Of a DNA stretch of 64,000 nucleotides, positions 23,969-32,627 are shown piece after piece. Under the pieces are notes generated by a model. The model ran no database searches. It was given only the letters and a program-made list of their open reading frames with translations, and had not been told where the DNA came from. Position 1 is the first letter of the stretch. Every line of letters begins with the position of its first letter. The translations under genes were made by a program, and so were the position numbers. The stretch covers positions 1-64,000 of the forward strand of contig CADEGF010000037.1 of the NCBI GenBank assembly GCA_902826815.1, given 5' to 3'. This DNA is from an uncultured Mycobacteriaceae bacterium. GTDB lineage: Bacteria > Actinomycetota > Actinomycetes > Mycobacteriales > Mycobacteriaceae.

Positions 23969-24730
23969 ATGGAACTAGGACTGGCGGGCAAGAGATTTCT
24001 CGTCACGGGTGGCACCCGCGGGATCGGACGCGCGATCGTCGAGGGGCTGCTTGCCGAGGGTGCCGCGGTCGCCTTTTGCGCCCGTAGCGCCGATGCCGTC
24101 GGCGCGACGCAGTCGGAGCTGACCGCCAACGGCGCCACCGCAATCGGCACCGCTGTCGACGTAGGCGACACCGCAGAGCTGACCGATTGGGTGAACGCCA
24201 GTGCTGACACGCTCGGTGGTATCGACGGCGTCGTGGCGAACGTCAGCGCGCTGGCGATTCCCGAGAGTGCAGAGAACTGGCGAACGAGCTTTGCGGTTGA
24301 TCTGATGGGGACGGTCGGTCTCGTCGAGGCGGCCTTGCCGTATCTGTTGAAAGCTGAAGGCGGATCGATCGTCACTATCTCGAGCGTGTCCGGCCGCGAG
24401 ATCGACTTCGCCGCGGGGCCATACGGCGTGATGAAGGCCGCGATCATCAATTACACACAGGGCTTGGCCTACAACCTCGCGGCCAAGGGTGTGCGCGCGA
24501 ATACCGTCAGCCCCGGAAACACGTACTTTCCCGGCGGAGTGTGGGCGTCGATCGAAGAGAACGATCCGGAACTGTTCGCAACCGCACTCGCACTCAACCC
24601 GACAGGCCGAATGGCGAGGCCCCAGGAGATCGCCAACGCCGTCGTGTTCCTGAGCAGTTCGGCTGCGAGCTTCATCACGGGTACGAATCTCGTCGCCGAC
24701 GGGGCGCTCACCCGCGGGGTACAGCTCTAG
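23969..24730 (+). CDS. Short-chain dehydrogenase/reductase
   Basis: A classical SDR of 253 aa. The cofactor motif TGGTRGIGRAI begins near residue 13. The usual NNAG is replaced by NVSA. The catalytic Ser (ISSVSG) and Tyr-Lys (YGVMK) are in place, and the C-terminal VADGALTRG is typical. An acidic residue where NADP-preferring enzymes have Arg is not obvious, so cofactor preference is open. Its TAG overlaps the stop of the convergent monooxygenase in a shared CTAG. Confidence 0.9.
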   Translation: MELGLAGKRFLVTGGTRGIGRAIVEGLLAEGAAVAFCARSADAVGATQSELTANGATAIGTAVDVGDTAELTDWVNASADTLGGIDGVVANVSALAIPESAENWRTSFAVDLMGTVGLVEAALPYLLKAEGGSIVTISSVSGREIDFAAGPYGVMKAAIINYTQGLAYNLAAKGVRANTVSPGNTYFPGGVWASIEENDPELFATALALNPTGRMARPQEIANAVVFLSSSAASFITGTNLVADGALTRGVQL

Positions 24731-26208
24731 GCGAAGTCGTAATCGCTCATCGGGTACCGGCGGCTGCGCCAGTACGCCTCCATCGTGGTGGCGGGCCGTA
24801 GCGGAACGTCGCCGTTGCGGTCGAAGTAGTAGCTGTTGGCCAGCGAGCAGCTGTCCTGCCAGAAGATCTGGCGATGCCGCTTGCGCATCATCTCGGCGAA
24901 GTAGCGGTCGTTGGCCTCCAGCGTCACCTCGACACGGGTGGCGTCGCGGCGCTGCGCATGCTCGAGGCACCGGACGATGTGATGGCTTTGCGATTCGATG
25001 AGCGCGAAGTAGGACGAGCCGACGTAGCCGTACGGCCCGAACACGGTGAAGAAGTTCGGAAAACCCGGAATGCTGACACCTTCGTAGGCCTGCAACCGAT
25101 GGTCGGTCCAGTACTGGCTCAGTGTGCGGCCCTGCGGCCCGGTGATCGAATAGGTAAGCACGCCGTCGGGATCCAACACCTTGAAACCCGTTGCCAGGAT
25201 CAGCACTTCGGCATCGTGGGATTCACCGTCGGCGGTCACTACTCCGCCGCCGGTGATCTTCTCGATCGGCTCGGTGACCAGGCCGACGTTGTCGCGGTTG
25301 AATGTGGACAGGTAGGTGTTGTGGAAGCCGGGGCGCTTGCATCCCACGGCGTATCGCGGCGTGAGCTTGTCCCGAAGGGTGGGATCCTTGACCTCCCTGC
25401 GGAGGTACGCCTTGGCCAGCTGTGGTGCACGCTGTGCCATCGGATTCACCGTGAAGTACTGAGCGGCAAGCGGAAACGTCAGCTCGACATAGGCCTGGCT
25501 GAGCAGGCGCTGCACCACCTTACCGCCGGGGAGGCGCATCGCCTGGCGAGCGATGGGGGACAGCGGCAGGTCCGCCTTCGGGAAGCACCAGATCGGTGTG
25601 CGCTGAAAAACGGTGAGCTGCTCGACGATCGGTGCGATCTCGGGGATCACCTGAACGGCGGAAGCGCCCGTGCCGATGATGGCGACGCGCTTGCCGGTGA
25701 GGTCCTGACCATGGTCCCAACGGGCGGTGTGCATGGTCACGCCCGTGAAGGAGTCGACGCCGTCGATGTCGGGCAACTGCGGAGTCGTCAGCACCCCGCA
25801 GGCATTGATGAGGAACCGCGCGGTGACGGTGTCGCCGCTGTCCGCTTGGATGTGCCAGAGGTCGGCGTCGTCGTCGAACGCCGCGCTGAGCACCTTGGTG
25901 TTGAACCGGATCCTGGGTCGCAGCCCGTATTCGTCGACGCAGTGCTCGGCGTAGGCCTTCAACTCGCGGCCCGGTGCATACGTGCGGGTCCAGTCGGCGC
26001 TCTGCTCGAACGAGAACTGGTAGGAGAACGACGGGATGTCAACGGCGATACCGGGATACGTGTTCCAATGCCATGTCCCACCGCAGCCGTCTGCCGCCTC
26101 GATCAGCAGGTAGTCGCTCATACCCGCCTTGTCGAGCAGGATCGCGGTACCGATCCCCGAGAATCCGGCGCCGACGATGACGGTGTCGTGATCGGGCACT
26201 GTTTTCAT
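24727..26208 (-). CDS. Flavin-containing / Baeyer-Villiger-type monooxygenase
   Basis: A 493-aa NADPH-dependent flavoprotein. FAD motif GAGFSGIGTAILL near residue 13. The Baeyer-Villiger fingerprint FTGVTMHTARWD is intact. The NADPH-binding motif is IIGTGASAVQ. Oxygenates ketones or heteroatoms; the substrate is unknown. Length and position after metK suggest the counterpart of M. tuberculosis Rv1393c (recalled). ATG at 26208 is preceded by AGGAG. It is convergent with the SDR. Confidence 0.9.
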   Translation of the reverse strand: MKTVPDHDTVIVGAGFSGIGTAILLDKAGMSDYLLIEAADGCGGTWHWNTYPGIAVDIPSFSYQFSFEQSADWTRTYAPGRELKAYAEHCVDEYGLRPRIRFNTKVLSAAFDDDADLWHIQADSGDTVTARFLINACGVLTTPQLPDIDGVDSFTGVTMHTARWDHGQDLTGKRVAIIGTGASAVQVIPEIAPIVEQLTVFQRTPIWCFPKADLPLSPIARQAMRLPGGKVVQRLLSQAYVELTFPLAAQYFTVNPMAQRAPQLAKAYLRREVKDPTLRDKLTPRYAVGCKRPGFHNTYLSTFNRDNVGLVTEPIEKITGGGVVTADGESHDAEVLILATGFKVLDPDGVLTYSITGPQGRTLSQYWTDHRLQAYEGVSIPGFPNFFTVFGPYGYVGSSYFALIESQSHHIVRCLEHAQRRDATRVEVTLEANDRYFAEMMRKRHRQIFWQDSCSLANSYYFDRNGDVPLRPATTMEAYWRSRRYPMSDYDFA

Positions 26209-26387
26209 CTATCAATTCTCCTCACGCCCACGGGCCCGTCAGGACCCGGGCCACCGGGGTCCATGAGGTGTTGCACTCGTGCAGTGTTGGATGCCGACCA
26301 GGGGTTGCGCGGCTTGCGTGGGCTGAACCGCTGGACGTGCGAGCACTCCACCGGGGGGCTGAATCGCGGGACCTCCCATTCCGTCTG

Positions 26388-27113
26388 TCACCGTGGCCGA
26401 TCGGCTGCAGGCTCGACTCGCGCATCCAGATCCTCAGCCAACTGGTCGAGGAGGATTCGTCCTGCGCCTTCAGTCAGGTTACGCACACCAGGACCGGTCA
26501 GCGGATAGTCGCCTGGTCCCGACGGTGCTCGATCACCCCATAATACGAACACCTCGCGACGAATGGTTGGCTGGTGTAGTTCCGCCTGCCGGGAGTGCCA
26601 AAGGAGTCCGGAGGTCGCGACGCCGTCGATCCGTTGGCCGTACAGCCACTGTGCCCATTCCCTTGTGCAGCAATAATGTTCGGCGGTCGTCGTGATCAGG
26701 TCCTTCCGCGAAAACCCGAGCGCGGCCAGCGCCTCGTCCCGCAGATCGACGACGACGATGTCACGTGGCAGCCGGACGAAAGCGAGGCCCCATTTTCTGA
26801 CGATGGCTTCGTAGATGATTCTGTCCGGGATGTCGTGGTGAACATCGTGGAGCACGGTCTCAAGCAACACGCTCACATCGTCGACGCCGCCATAGAGCGT
26901 CGGCACGCGGTCGCTCGCTTCGGTGGAGATGGGCGCGAATCGGGTGTCGCCGAAACCGGGGTTGAAGCTGTCGTAACCCCACTTGAACTCGAACCCGCGG
27001 CACACCACGGCATTGGCGGGCAGGACCGTCGATCGAAAGTCATCCGCTCGCCGGGCACCGGGAGCGGCTGGAACCGGGCAGTCGGCCGGTTCGGGGCAGT
27101 CTGCGCTTGGCAT
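26388..27113 (-). CDS. RES-domain toxin (NAD+-degrading)
   Basis: A 241-aa RES-family protein. The conserved Arg-Tyr-Glu-Ser positions can be read: Arg39 in VVCRGFEF, Tyr74 in PTLYGG, Glu85 in VLLETVLHDV and Ser174 in LLWHSR, with the typical TREWAQWLY helix between. Characterised members such as MbcT consume NAD+ by phosphorolysis or hydrolysis, causing growth arrest unless bound by an antitoxin; activity here is inferred. It begins 11 bases after the antitoxin stop with no clear Shine-Dalgarno. The N-terminal 30 residues are Pro/Asp/Cys-rich and not family-conserved. All key residues look intact. Confidence 0.85.
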   Translation of the reverse strand: MPSADCPEPADCPVPAAPGARRADDFRSTVLPANAVVCRGFEFKWGYDSFNPGFGDTRFAPISTEASDRVPTLYGGVDDVSVLLETVLHDVHHDIPDRIIYEAIVRKWGLAFVRLPRDIVVVDLRDEALAALGFSRKDLITTTAEHYCCTREWAQWLYGQRIDGVATSGLLWHSRQAELHQPTIRREVFVLWGDRAPSGPGDYPLTGPGVRNLTEGAGRILLDQLAEDLDARVEPAADRPR

Positions 27114-27124
27114 TCGGTGAGAAG

Positions 27125-27871
27125 CTACGCCGCGTTCGATGCGAAACGGTCGGCGGCGCGTGACACCCGCGCCGGATCCACCGCAAGCACCTCTGCCGGT
27201 ACCGCGCCGCCGAGCCGCGGGTTTGTCGACGTGAACCACGTCCACGTGGCCCAGTCGCCAAGCTGGGCGGGGGCAAGGGCCTTGAGCACTTCGACGATGC
27301 CCTTGCGAGGCTCACCTTCGTCGTCGAGTTGGAACTTGGGAATGAGGGTGTTCCCGTCGTGCGTCACGGTGAACAATTCGTTGGCTTTCCGTCGCCGTGA
27401 CAGCCACGTGTGAGTGGCGCTGGTCTTTGCGTCACCGCGTCGGTCACGCAGCGCGTCCGTCGTGTAGGCGCCCGTTGCCAGCAAGCGCTCCCGTTGGCGG
27501 GCCAACCGTCGCGTCTGGGCACGCGTCGCTTCCGGAACCGGGTCGATCTCGGCCAGCATCATCGCGCGCACGAGTTTCGCGCGTGTTACCTCGTAGTTGT
27601 CTGCCTGGATCTCGGCGACCGCACTCAGCATGTGTTCGAGTTGGTCGGTCACGGCCGTTCGACGCGGATCTTGTGGCGGTTGCACGCCAACAGGCTGTTC
27701 CCCCGTGAGGTTCGCGATGGCGACGACATCGCGCGCGTTGAGGATCAGCAGCTGTTCACCGCCGATCGTGATCGTGTGGCCGCCGAATTTCGAGTACACG
27801 ATGGTGTCCCCGACCCGGATATCGGCCGGGGTGACTATCGCTTCACGGTTTGCGCTGCGTCTTCCCGTCAT
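27125..27871 (-). CDS. Chimeric antitoxin: GroES-like segment plus DUF2384-type domain
   Basis: A 248-aa protein upstream of the RES toxin. Residues about 18-54 (VGDTIVYSKFGG, then GEQLLILNARDVVAI) closely match the C-terminal half of GroES, where mycobacterial GroES reads GDTVIYSKYGG and LILSARDVLAV. A helical middle follows. A winged-helix-like segment (about 130-170, ATHTWLSRRRKANELF) precedes a DUF2384-type toxin-binding domain (about 170-245) with IPKFQLDDEG, ALAPAQLGDWATWTWF and NPRLGGAVPAEVL. Only half a Cpn10 fold is present. ATG at 27871 follows AGGAGG at six bases. Likely neutralises the RES toxin and represses the operon; the role of the GroES part is unknown. Confidence 0.82.
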   Translation of the reverse strand: MTGRRSANREAIVTPADIRVGDTIVYSKFGGHTITIGGEQLLILNARDVVAIANLTGEQPVGVQPPQDPRRTAVTDQLEHMLSAVAEIQADNYEVTRAKLVRAMMLAEIDPVPEATRAQTRRLARQRERLLATGAYTTDALRDRRGDAKTSATHTWLSRRRKANELFTVTHDGNTLIPKFQLDDEGEPRKGIVEVLKALAPAQLGDWATWTWFTSTNPRLGGAVPAEVLAVDPARVSRAADRFASNAA

Positions 27872-27891
27872 GACGAACCTCCTGTGACATT

Positions 27892-27920
27892 ATCGTAGCG
27901 TATCGCTATACGTATGTCAT
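27892..27920 (-). promoter_or_regulatory. Toxin-antitoxin promoter with palindromic operators
   Basis: Reading the minus strand, a -35-like ATGACA (27915-27920) and a -10-like TACGAT (27892-27897) are 17 bases apart. The spacer holds two symmetric sites: TAGCG-TAT-CGCTA at 27896-27908 and the perfect 8-bp palindrome ATACGTAT at 27908-27915. This arrangement is what an autoregulated antitoxin operator would look like. Binding is inferred. Confidence 0.5.
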
Positions 27921-27982
27921 TCACTACGCGCGCGTACTGGGTTGTCAACTGAACTCGGTCGGCTTCCACTACCTTCTCCAGA

Positions 27983-28741
27983 ATGGCGTCCACCGATGCC
28001 GGCCACGCCGGCTTCTCGTCGGTAACCAACCCGCACCGGCTGACGCGTGGACTGTGGCTGGCGGCCGTGCTGGTCGCGGGCGCCTACGGTGCGTTCCTGA
28101 TCGCCACCGCGCTGAGGTTGCCTTCGGGTGCCGATCTCACCGGCCAGTTCTGGATGCAGCCCGCGGTGAAGGCCACGCCTGCCGTGCTGCTGGCTGGGGC
28201 GGCATTCACCCATCCCGTGGTCAGGGAGCGACGCTGGTTGGTCGGCGCGCTGGTGGGATCGGCCGCGGGCGATTTTCTGTTGGCGATGCCGTGGTGGCAG
28301 CCGTCATTCGTGCTCGGGCTCGGCGCATTCCTCGTCGCCCACCTGTGCTTCCTGGCCGCGCTGATTCCGCTGTGCGCTCGTTCGACGCCCCGGCTGGCCG
28401 CGGCGGCTGCGGTGATGGCGGCGTGTGTCGCGCTGCTCGTGTGGTTCTGGCCGAGCCTTATCGCCGAGGGCATGGTGATCCCGGTGACCGTCTACATCGC
28501 GGTGCTCGGCGCCATGGTGTGCGCGGCGCTGCTGGCCCGGTTGCCTACCCCGTGGACGGCGTTTGGCGCGGTGTGTTTCGCGGTGTCGGACGCCATGATC
28601 GGCATCAACAAGTTCGTCCTCGGATCCGAGGCGCTTGCGGTGCCGATCTGGTGGGTCTACGCCTCATCGCTTGTCCTGATCACGGCGGGCTTCTTTTTCG
28701 GCCGGACGTCCGATCCGTCTGCTAGCCGGCTTGGCTCGTAG
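27983..28741 (+). CDS. YhhN-family membrane protein (lysoplasmalogenase-like)
   Basis: A 252-aa integral membrane protein with about eight hydrophobic segments. YhhN/TMEM86 motifs are visible: [48 protein letters not shown] and [11 protein letters not shown], including the conserved acidic residues expected of this hydrolase family. Eukaryotic members cleave the vinyl-ether bond of lysoplasmalogens; mycobacterial substrates are not established. It lies next to priA as in M. tuberculosis (Rv1401, recalled), and the priA reading frame starts at or just after its stop. Confidence 0.85.
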   Translation: MASTDAGHAGFSSVTNPHRLTRGLWLAAVLVAGAYGAFLIATALRLPSGADLTGQFWMQPAVKATPAVLLAGAAFTHPVVRERRWLVGALVGSAAGDFLLAMPWWQPSFVLGLGAFLVAHLCFLAALIPLCARSTPRLAAAAAVMAACVALLVWFWPSLIAEGMVIPVTVYIAVLGAMVCAALLARLPTPWTAFGAVCFAVSDAMIGINKFVLGSEALAVPIWWVYASSLVLITAGFFFGRTSDPSASRLGS

Positions 28742-28745
28742 ACAG

Positions 28746-30746
28746 GTGAGTGTGAGCAAGACCGCAGCGGAGCACGAGCCGATCGCCCGGGTGCTGCCGA
28801 TGCTTTCGGTGCCGCACCTGGATCGCGAGTTCGACTACCTCATATCCGCTGAGCAGTCCGATGACGCACAGCCAGGTGTCCGGGTGCGGGTGCGGTTCCA
28901 CGGCCGTCTTGTCGATGCATTCATCCTCGAAAGACGCTCGGAGACAGATCATGTCGGAAAGCTCGGCTGGCTGGACCGGGTGGTGTCCGCGGAACGGGTG
29001 CTGACGCCCGATGTGCGCAGGCTTGTCGACGCCGTCGCAGCACGCTACGCGGGCACCCGCGCCGACGTGCTGCGGCTGGCGATCCCGCCGCGGCACGCGA
29101 ACGTCGAAAAGGAGGTGCCCGCCGCGCCGGCAGCGGTGACCGTCGCACCGGTCGATACCGCGAGGTGGGCCGAATACGGCAGCGGTGAGCAGTTTTTCGC
29201 CGCCATTCGCGACGGCCGTGCCGCACGGGCCGTCTGGCAGGCGCTGCCAGGCGAACAGTGGGTCGACCGGCTCGCCGAGGTCGCCGCCGCCACCGTCGAT
29301 TCCGGACGCGGGGTGCTGGCGATCGTGCCCGACCAGCGCGATGTCGACGCACTGAACGAGGCAACCGTCCGGCTCGTCGACGAGAGTCGCGTCGTGGCGC
29401 TGTCGGCAGGGCTCGGGCCCTCACAGCGCTATCGGCGATGGCTGTCGGTGCTGCGCGGCTCGGCGCGCGTCGTCATCGGAACACGCAGCGCCGTCTTCGC
29501 CCCCGTAGCCGACCTCGGACTGGTGCTGGTATGGGACGACGGCGACGACACCCTTTCCGAACCGCGCGCGCCATATCCGCACGCCCGTGAAGTGGGAATG
29601 CTGCGGTCACATCAATTGCGTTGTGCCGCAATGATCGGCGGATACTCCCGCACGGCAGAGGCGCAGGCGATGGTGCGTAGCCGGTGGGCGCACGACCTGG
29701 TTGCGCCCAGACCCGTTGTCCGGTCGAGGTCGCCGCGGGTCGTCGCGCTCGAGGACAGCGGATTCGCCCAGGAGAGAGATCCGGCCTCCCACTCCTCGCG
29801 GCTGCCGTCGATGGCACTGCAAGCTGCGAGAACGGCGCTCGAGGCGGGCCGACCCGTCCTCGTTCAGGTGCCGCGAAGGGGCTACGTGCCCGCGCTGGCC
29901 TGCGGGCGCTGCCGCACCATCGCCCGCTGCAGACACTGCACGGGCCCGCTTTCGCTGCCCGATCGCGATGCCCCCGGTGCGGTCTGCCGGTGGTGCGGGC
30001 GCGAGCAGGGTGCGCTGCGCTGTACGCGATGCGGATCCGACGCCGTCCGCGCCGTCGTCGTCGGCGCGCGCCGGACCGCAGAGGAGCTCGGCCGGGCGTT
30101 CCCCGGCACCACCGTCGTCACCTCAGGAGGCGACAACATGGTCGCGACGGTTCCCGGCGACCCCGCCCTCGTCGTCGCCACCCCTGGGGCCGAACCCGTG
30201 GCTGCGGGAGGCTACGGCGCTGCCCTGCTCCTCGATGCGTGGGCGCTACTCGGCCGTCAGGACCTGCGCGCCGCCGAGGACACGCTGCGCCGCTGGATGG
30301 CTGCCGCCACGTTGGTCCGCAGCCGCGGCGACGGGGGCGTGGTCGCCGCGGTGGCCGAATCGGCGGTGCCGACGGTGCAGGCGCTGATCCGCTGGGATCC
30401 GGTCGGGCACGCAGAAGCCGAACTCGGCGCGCGCGACGAGGTCGGCCTACCGCCCGGGGTCCACATGGCCGCCGTCGACGGCGGGCCGGAAGCGGTGGAT
30501 GCACTGCTGGAAACGGCTGACCTGCCCGGCTCCGCGCAGCTTCTCGGACCCGTCGAACTCCCGTTGGGAGCCCGTAGACCCCCTGGCGTCCCGGCGTCGG
30601 GCCCGGTCAACCGGATGCTGGTCCGGGTGCCACGTCGCGACGGGTTGGAGCTGGCGGCGGCGCTGCGGCGGGCCACCGGGGTACTCAGCGCGAGGCATGA
30701 TCAGCTGCCCGTTCGGGTGCAAATCGACCCGTTGCACATAGGGTAG
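28746..30746 (+). CDS. priA: PriA-like primosomal protein, helicase core degenerate
   Basis: A replication-restart factor by homology. The DNA-binding N-terminal domain (MLSVPHLDREFDYL; GVRVRVRFHGRLVDAF) is well conserved, as are the eight zinc-binding cysteines in two CxxC-type clusters (CGRCRTIARCRHC; CRWCG; CTRCG). The ATPase is not: the Walker A position reads LPGEQW instead of GxGKT, and the DEEH box reads DDGDD. This matches the actinobacterial PriA type, thought not to unwind DNA. Start uncertain: TTG 28731, GTG 28746 and GTG 28752 are in frame; 28746 avoids overlap with the upstream gene. 666 aa. Confidence 0.92.
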   Translation: MSVSKTAAEHEPIARVLPMLSVPHLDREFDYLISAEQSDDAQPGVRVRVRFHGRLVDAFILERRSETDHVGKLGWLDRVVSAERVLTPDVRRLVDAVAARYAGTRADVLRLAIPPRHANVEKEVPAAPAAVTVAPVDTARWAEYGSGEQFFAAIRDGRAARAVWQALPGEQWVDRLAEVAAATVDSGRGVLAIVPDQRDVDALNEATVRLVDESRVVALSAGLGPSQRYRRWLSVLRGSARVVIGTRSAVFAPVADLGLVLVWDDGDDTLSEPRAPYPHAREVGMLRSHQLRCAAMIGGYSRTAEAQAMVRSRWAHDLVAPRPVVRSRSPRVVALEDSGFAQERDPASHSSRLPSMALQAARTALEAGRPVLVQVPRRGYVPALACGRCRTIARCRHCTGPLSLPDRDAPGAVCRWCGREQGALRCTRCGSDAVRAVVVGARRTAEELGRAFPGTTVVTSGGDNMVATVPGDPALVVATPGAEPVAAGGYGAALLLDAWALLGRQDLRAAEDTLRRWMAAATLVRSRGDGGVVAAVAESAVPTVQALIRWDPVGHAEAELGARDEVGLPPGVHMAAVDGGPEAVDALLETADLPGSAQLLGPVELPLGARRPPGVPASGPVNRMLVRVPRRDGLELAAALRRATGVLSARHDQLPVRVQIDPLHIG

Positions 30747-30782
30747 TGCGAGAATCCGCACCGGGGTTTGACGGGAGGTGGC

Positions 30783-32627
30783 ATGCGGCGGGTAATCGGG
30801 TGGTCGATTCCGTTGGTGCTCATGGCCTTTGGGCTCCTGTGGCCACTGTTGTCCAAGGGCGACCTCGATGAGGCGCCTGCCGATGACCCGGTGGTGTTCA
30901 GCAATTTCAAGGCCGACTTCCGCGTCAATGCCGACGGCAGCCTCGACGCGGTGGAAACCATCACCGCTGAGTTCCCATCCGGACGGCACGGCCTGTTCCA
31001 GTACTGGGACACGGCCAACCCGAACAGTTCCCGCGTTCGGCAGGTTCCCGACATCAACTCGGTGGAGATCGACGGCGCGCCCGCGTCCTACCAGATGCTG
31101 TGGGAGAGCGGTAAGCGGTTCCGGGTGGCGAAGATCGGCGACCCCGACCAGTACCTCTCGTACGGCACGCACGTCTTCGAGATCCGCTACACGGTGCCCG
31201 GTGCCCTCGACCCGGGCAGCACTGGCGCCGACAAGAAGTTCGCCAAATCGGTCGGCGACGAGGCACCCGCGCAGTCCGCGTTCTTCTGGAACGTCGTCGC
31301 GGGTTCCTGGAACAACCGGATGGAGCAGGTCGATATCGCGGTGACGCTGCCGGACGACGTCACCGGTGCGCAGTGCTCGGTCGGCTTCGGGGTCGGTACA
31401 CCGTGTCGCGACCTCACCGTCGCAGGCAACAGGGTCTCGCTCTCGACGCAGTACCTGGGAGCACGGACGCCGGTGACCGTGCGGGCAGGCGTCGACGTGC
31501 CGACTCCGCCCCGTGCGGAACTTCTGTGGCCGTACTCGTGGGACCGCGTCCTCGGCCAGTCGCTGAGCGGGCTGGCGTGGATTTTGAGCCTCACCGTGGC
31601 TGGCGCGCTTGGCGGCTACCTGTGGTACCGCACCACCGTCGAGCCGTCGCCGGGGTTTCCGCTGCAGTACGCACCGCCACCCGGGCTCGGACCTGTTCAG
31701 ACCGAGTACATCCGCACCGAATCCGTCCCCAAGAACGCCCTCACCGCAACGCTTTTCTACCTTGCCGAGCGCAAGATGATCTCGCTCCAGCAGGTCAACG
31801 ACGAACACTGGCGAATCCGCGGCCTCGCCAAGCAGACCGAATGGGAGCGGCTCGACCCCGTCAGCCGCAAGGTCGGTACGGCGCTCAAGGTGAACAAGCC
31901 GGGTGAGGAGTTCGAAGCAAAGAAGACCGTCAAATCCGGTGAGAAGCTCAACAAGGCCAAGACCGACATCGCCAAAGCCGTCGAGAAATGGGCTTTCGAC
32001 GGCGGCCTGATGGTCAAGCACCGCAAAGAGTTCTGGGTGCGCACGGCCAACGTGGTCGCGCTGCTCGCGGCGGTGTGCTGCTTCTTTCTGTGGTTCGGCA
32101 TTCCAATCACCGCGATCAGCCTGCCGTTCGTGGCGTTCTTCTTGGCCACCGCGCGATCCTGGGCCGCGGGCGTCGGTTCCCGCCGCACCGCTGCAGGCCG
32201 CGAACTGTGGTCGCAGGCAGGCGGATTCCACCGCATGCTGGCCACTGATTCGGCCGAGTCGCGATTCGACTTCTCCGCCCGCAAAGACCTCTACACCACG
32301 TACGTACCCTTCGCGGTAGCGGCTGGGGCCGCGGCATTGTGGGCCAAGAAGTACGAGACGAGCTTGGGTTCGCCCGCACCGCAACCGGATTGGTACAACT
32401 CGTCGTCCCCAACCTCAGCGGGGTGGGGATTCGCCAACGCCTCAGGCGGCGGGAGCTTCGACAGTTTCGACAGTTTCGATTCCGCATTGTCGTCGTCGAT
32501 CGGCGCCTACACCGCAGGGCAGTCGGCGTCGTCATCGGGCGGCGGCAGCAGCAGCGGTGGTGGCTTCAGCGGCGGGGGCGGCGGCGGAGGCGGCGGGGGC
32601 GGCGGCGGAGGAGGCGGATCATGGTGA
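30783..32627 (+). CDS. DUF2207 predicted membrane protein with glycine-rich C-terminus
   Basis: A 614-aa membrane protein. An N-terminal signal/anchor (about residues 5-20) precedes an extracytoplasmic beta-rich DUF2207 domain (about 35-255, including FRVNADGSLDAVETITAEFPSG). A transmembrane helix follows near 270, then a cytoplasmic winged-helix-like region (PKNALTATLFYLAERKMISL) and two further helices near 425-465. The tail is Ser/Gly-rich and ends in a long run of Gly followed by Ser-Trp. Function unknown. ATG at 30783 has GGGAGGT just upstream. It overlaps lemA by seven bases; DUF2207 and LemA genes commonly pair. Confidence 0.88.
   Translation: MRRVIGWSIPLVLMAFGLLWPLLSKGDLDEAPADDPVVFSNFKADFRVNADGSLDAVETITAEFPSGRHGLFQYWDTANPNSSRVRQVPDINSVEIDGAPASYQMLWESGKRFRVAKIGDPDQYLSYGTHVFEIRYTVPGALDPGSTGADKKFAKSVGDEAPAQSAFFWNVVAGSWNNRMEQVDIAVTLPDDVTGAQCSVGFGVGTPCRDLTVAGNRVSLSTQYLGARTPVTVRAGVDVPTPPRAELLWPYSWDRVLGQSLSGLAWILSLTVAGALGGYLWYRTTVEPSPGFPLQYAPPPGLGPVQTEYIRTESVPKNALTATLFYLAERKMISLQQVNDEHWRIRGLAKQTEWERLDPVSRKVGTALKVNKPGEEFEAKKTVKSGEKLNKAKTDIAKAVEKWAFDGGLMVKHRKEFWVRTANVVALLAAVCCFFLWFGIPITAISLPFVAFFLATARSWAAGVGSRRTAAGRELWSQAGGFHRMLATDSAESRFDFSARKDLYTTYVPFAVAAGAAALWAKKYETSLGSPAPQPDWYNSSSPTSAGWGFANASGGGSFDSFDSFDSALSSSIGAYTAGQSASSSGGGSSSGGGFSGGGGGGGGGGGGGGGGSW

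Noticed and set aside
24874-26508. 544-codon + strand frame across the Baeyer-Villiger monooxygenase
   Set aside because: Antisense to a gene with intact FAD, NADPH and fingerprint motifs.
32530-32626. PE_PGRS-like protein, because of the glycine run
   Set aside because: There is no PE domain and the repeats are plain Gly/Ser at the end of a DUF2207 membrane protein, a common tail in that family.
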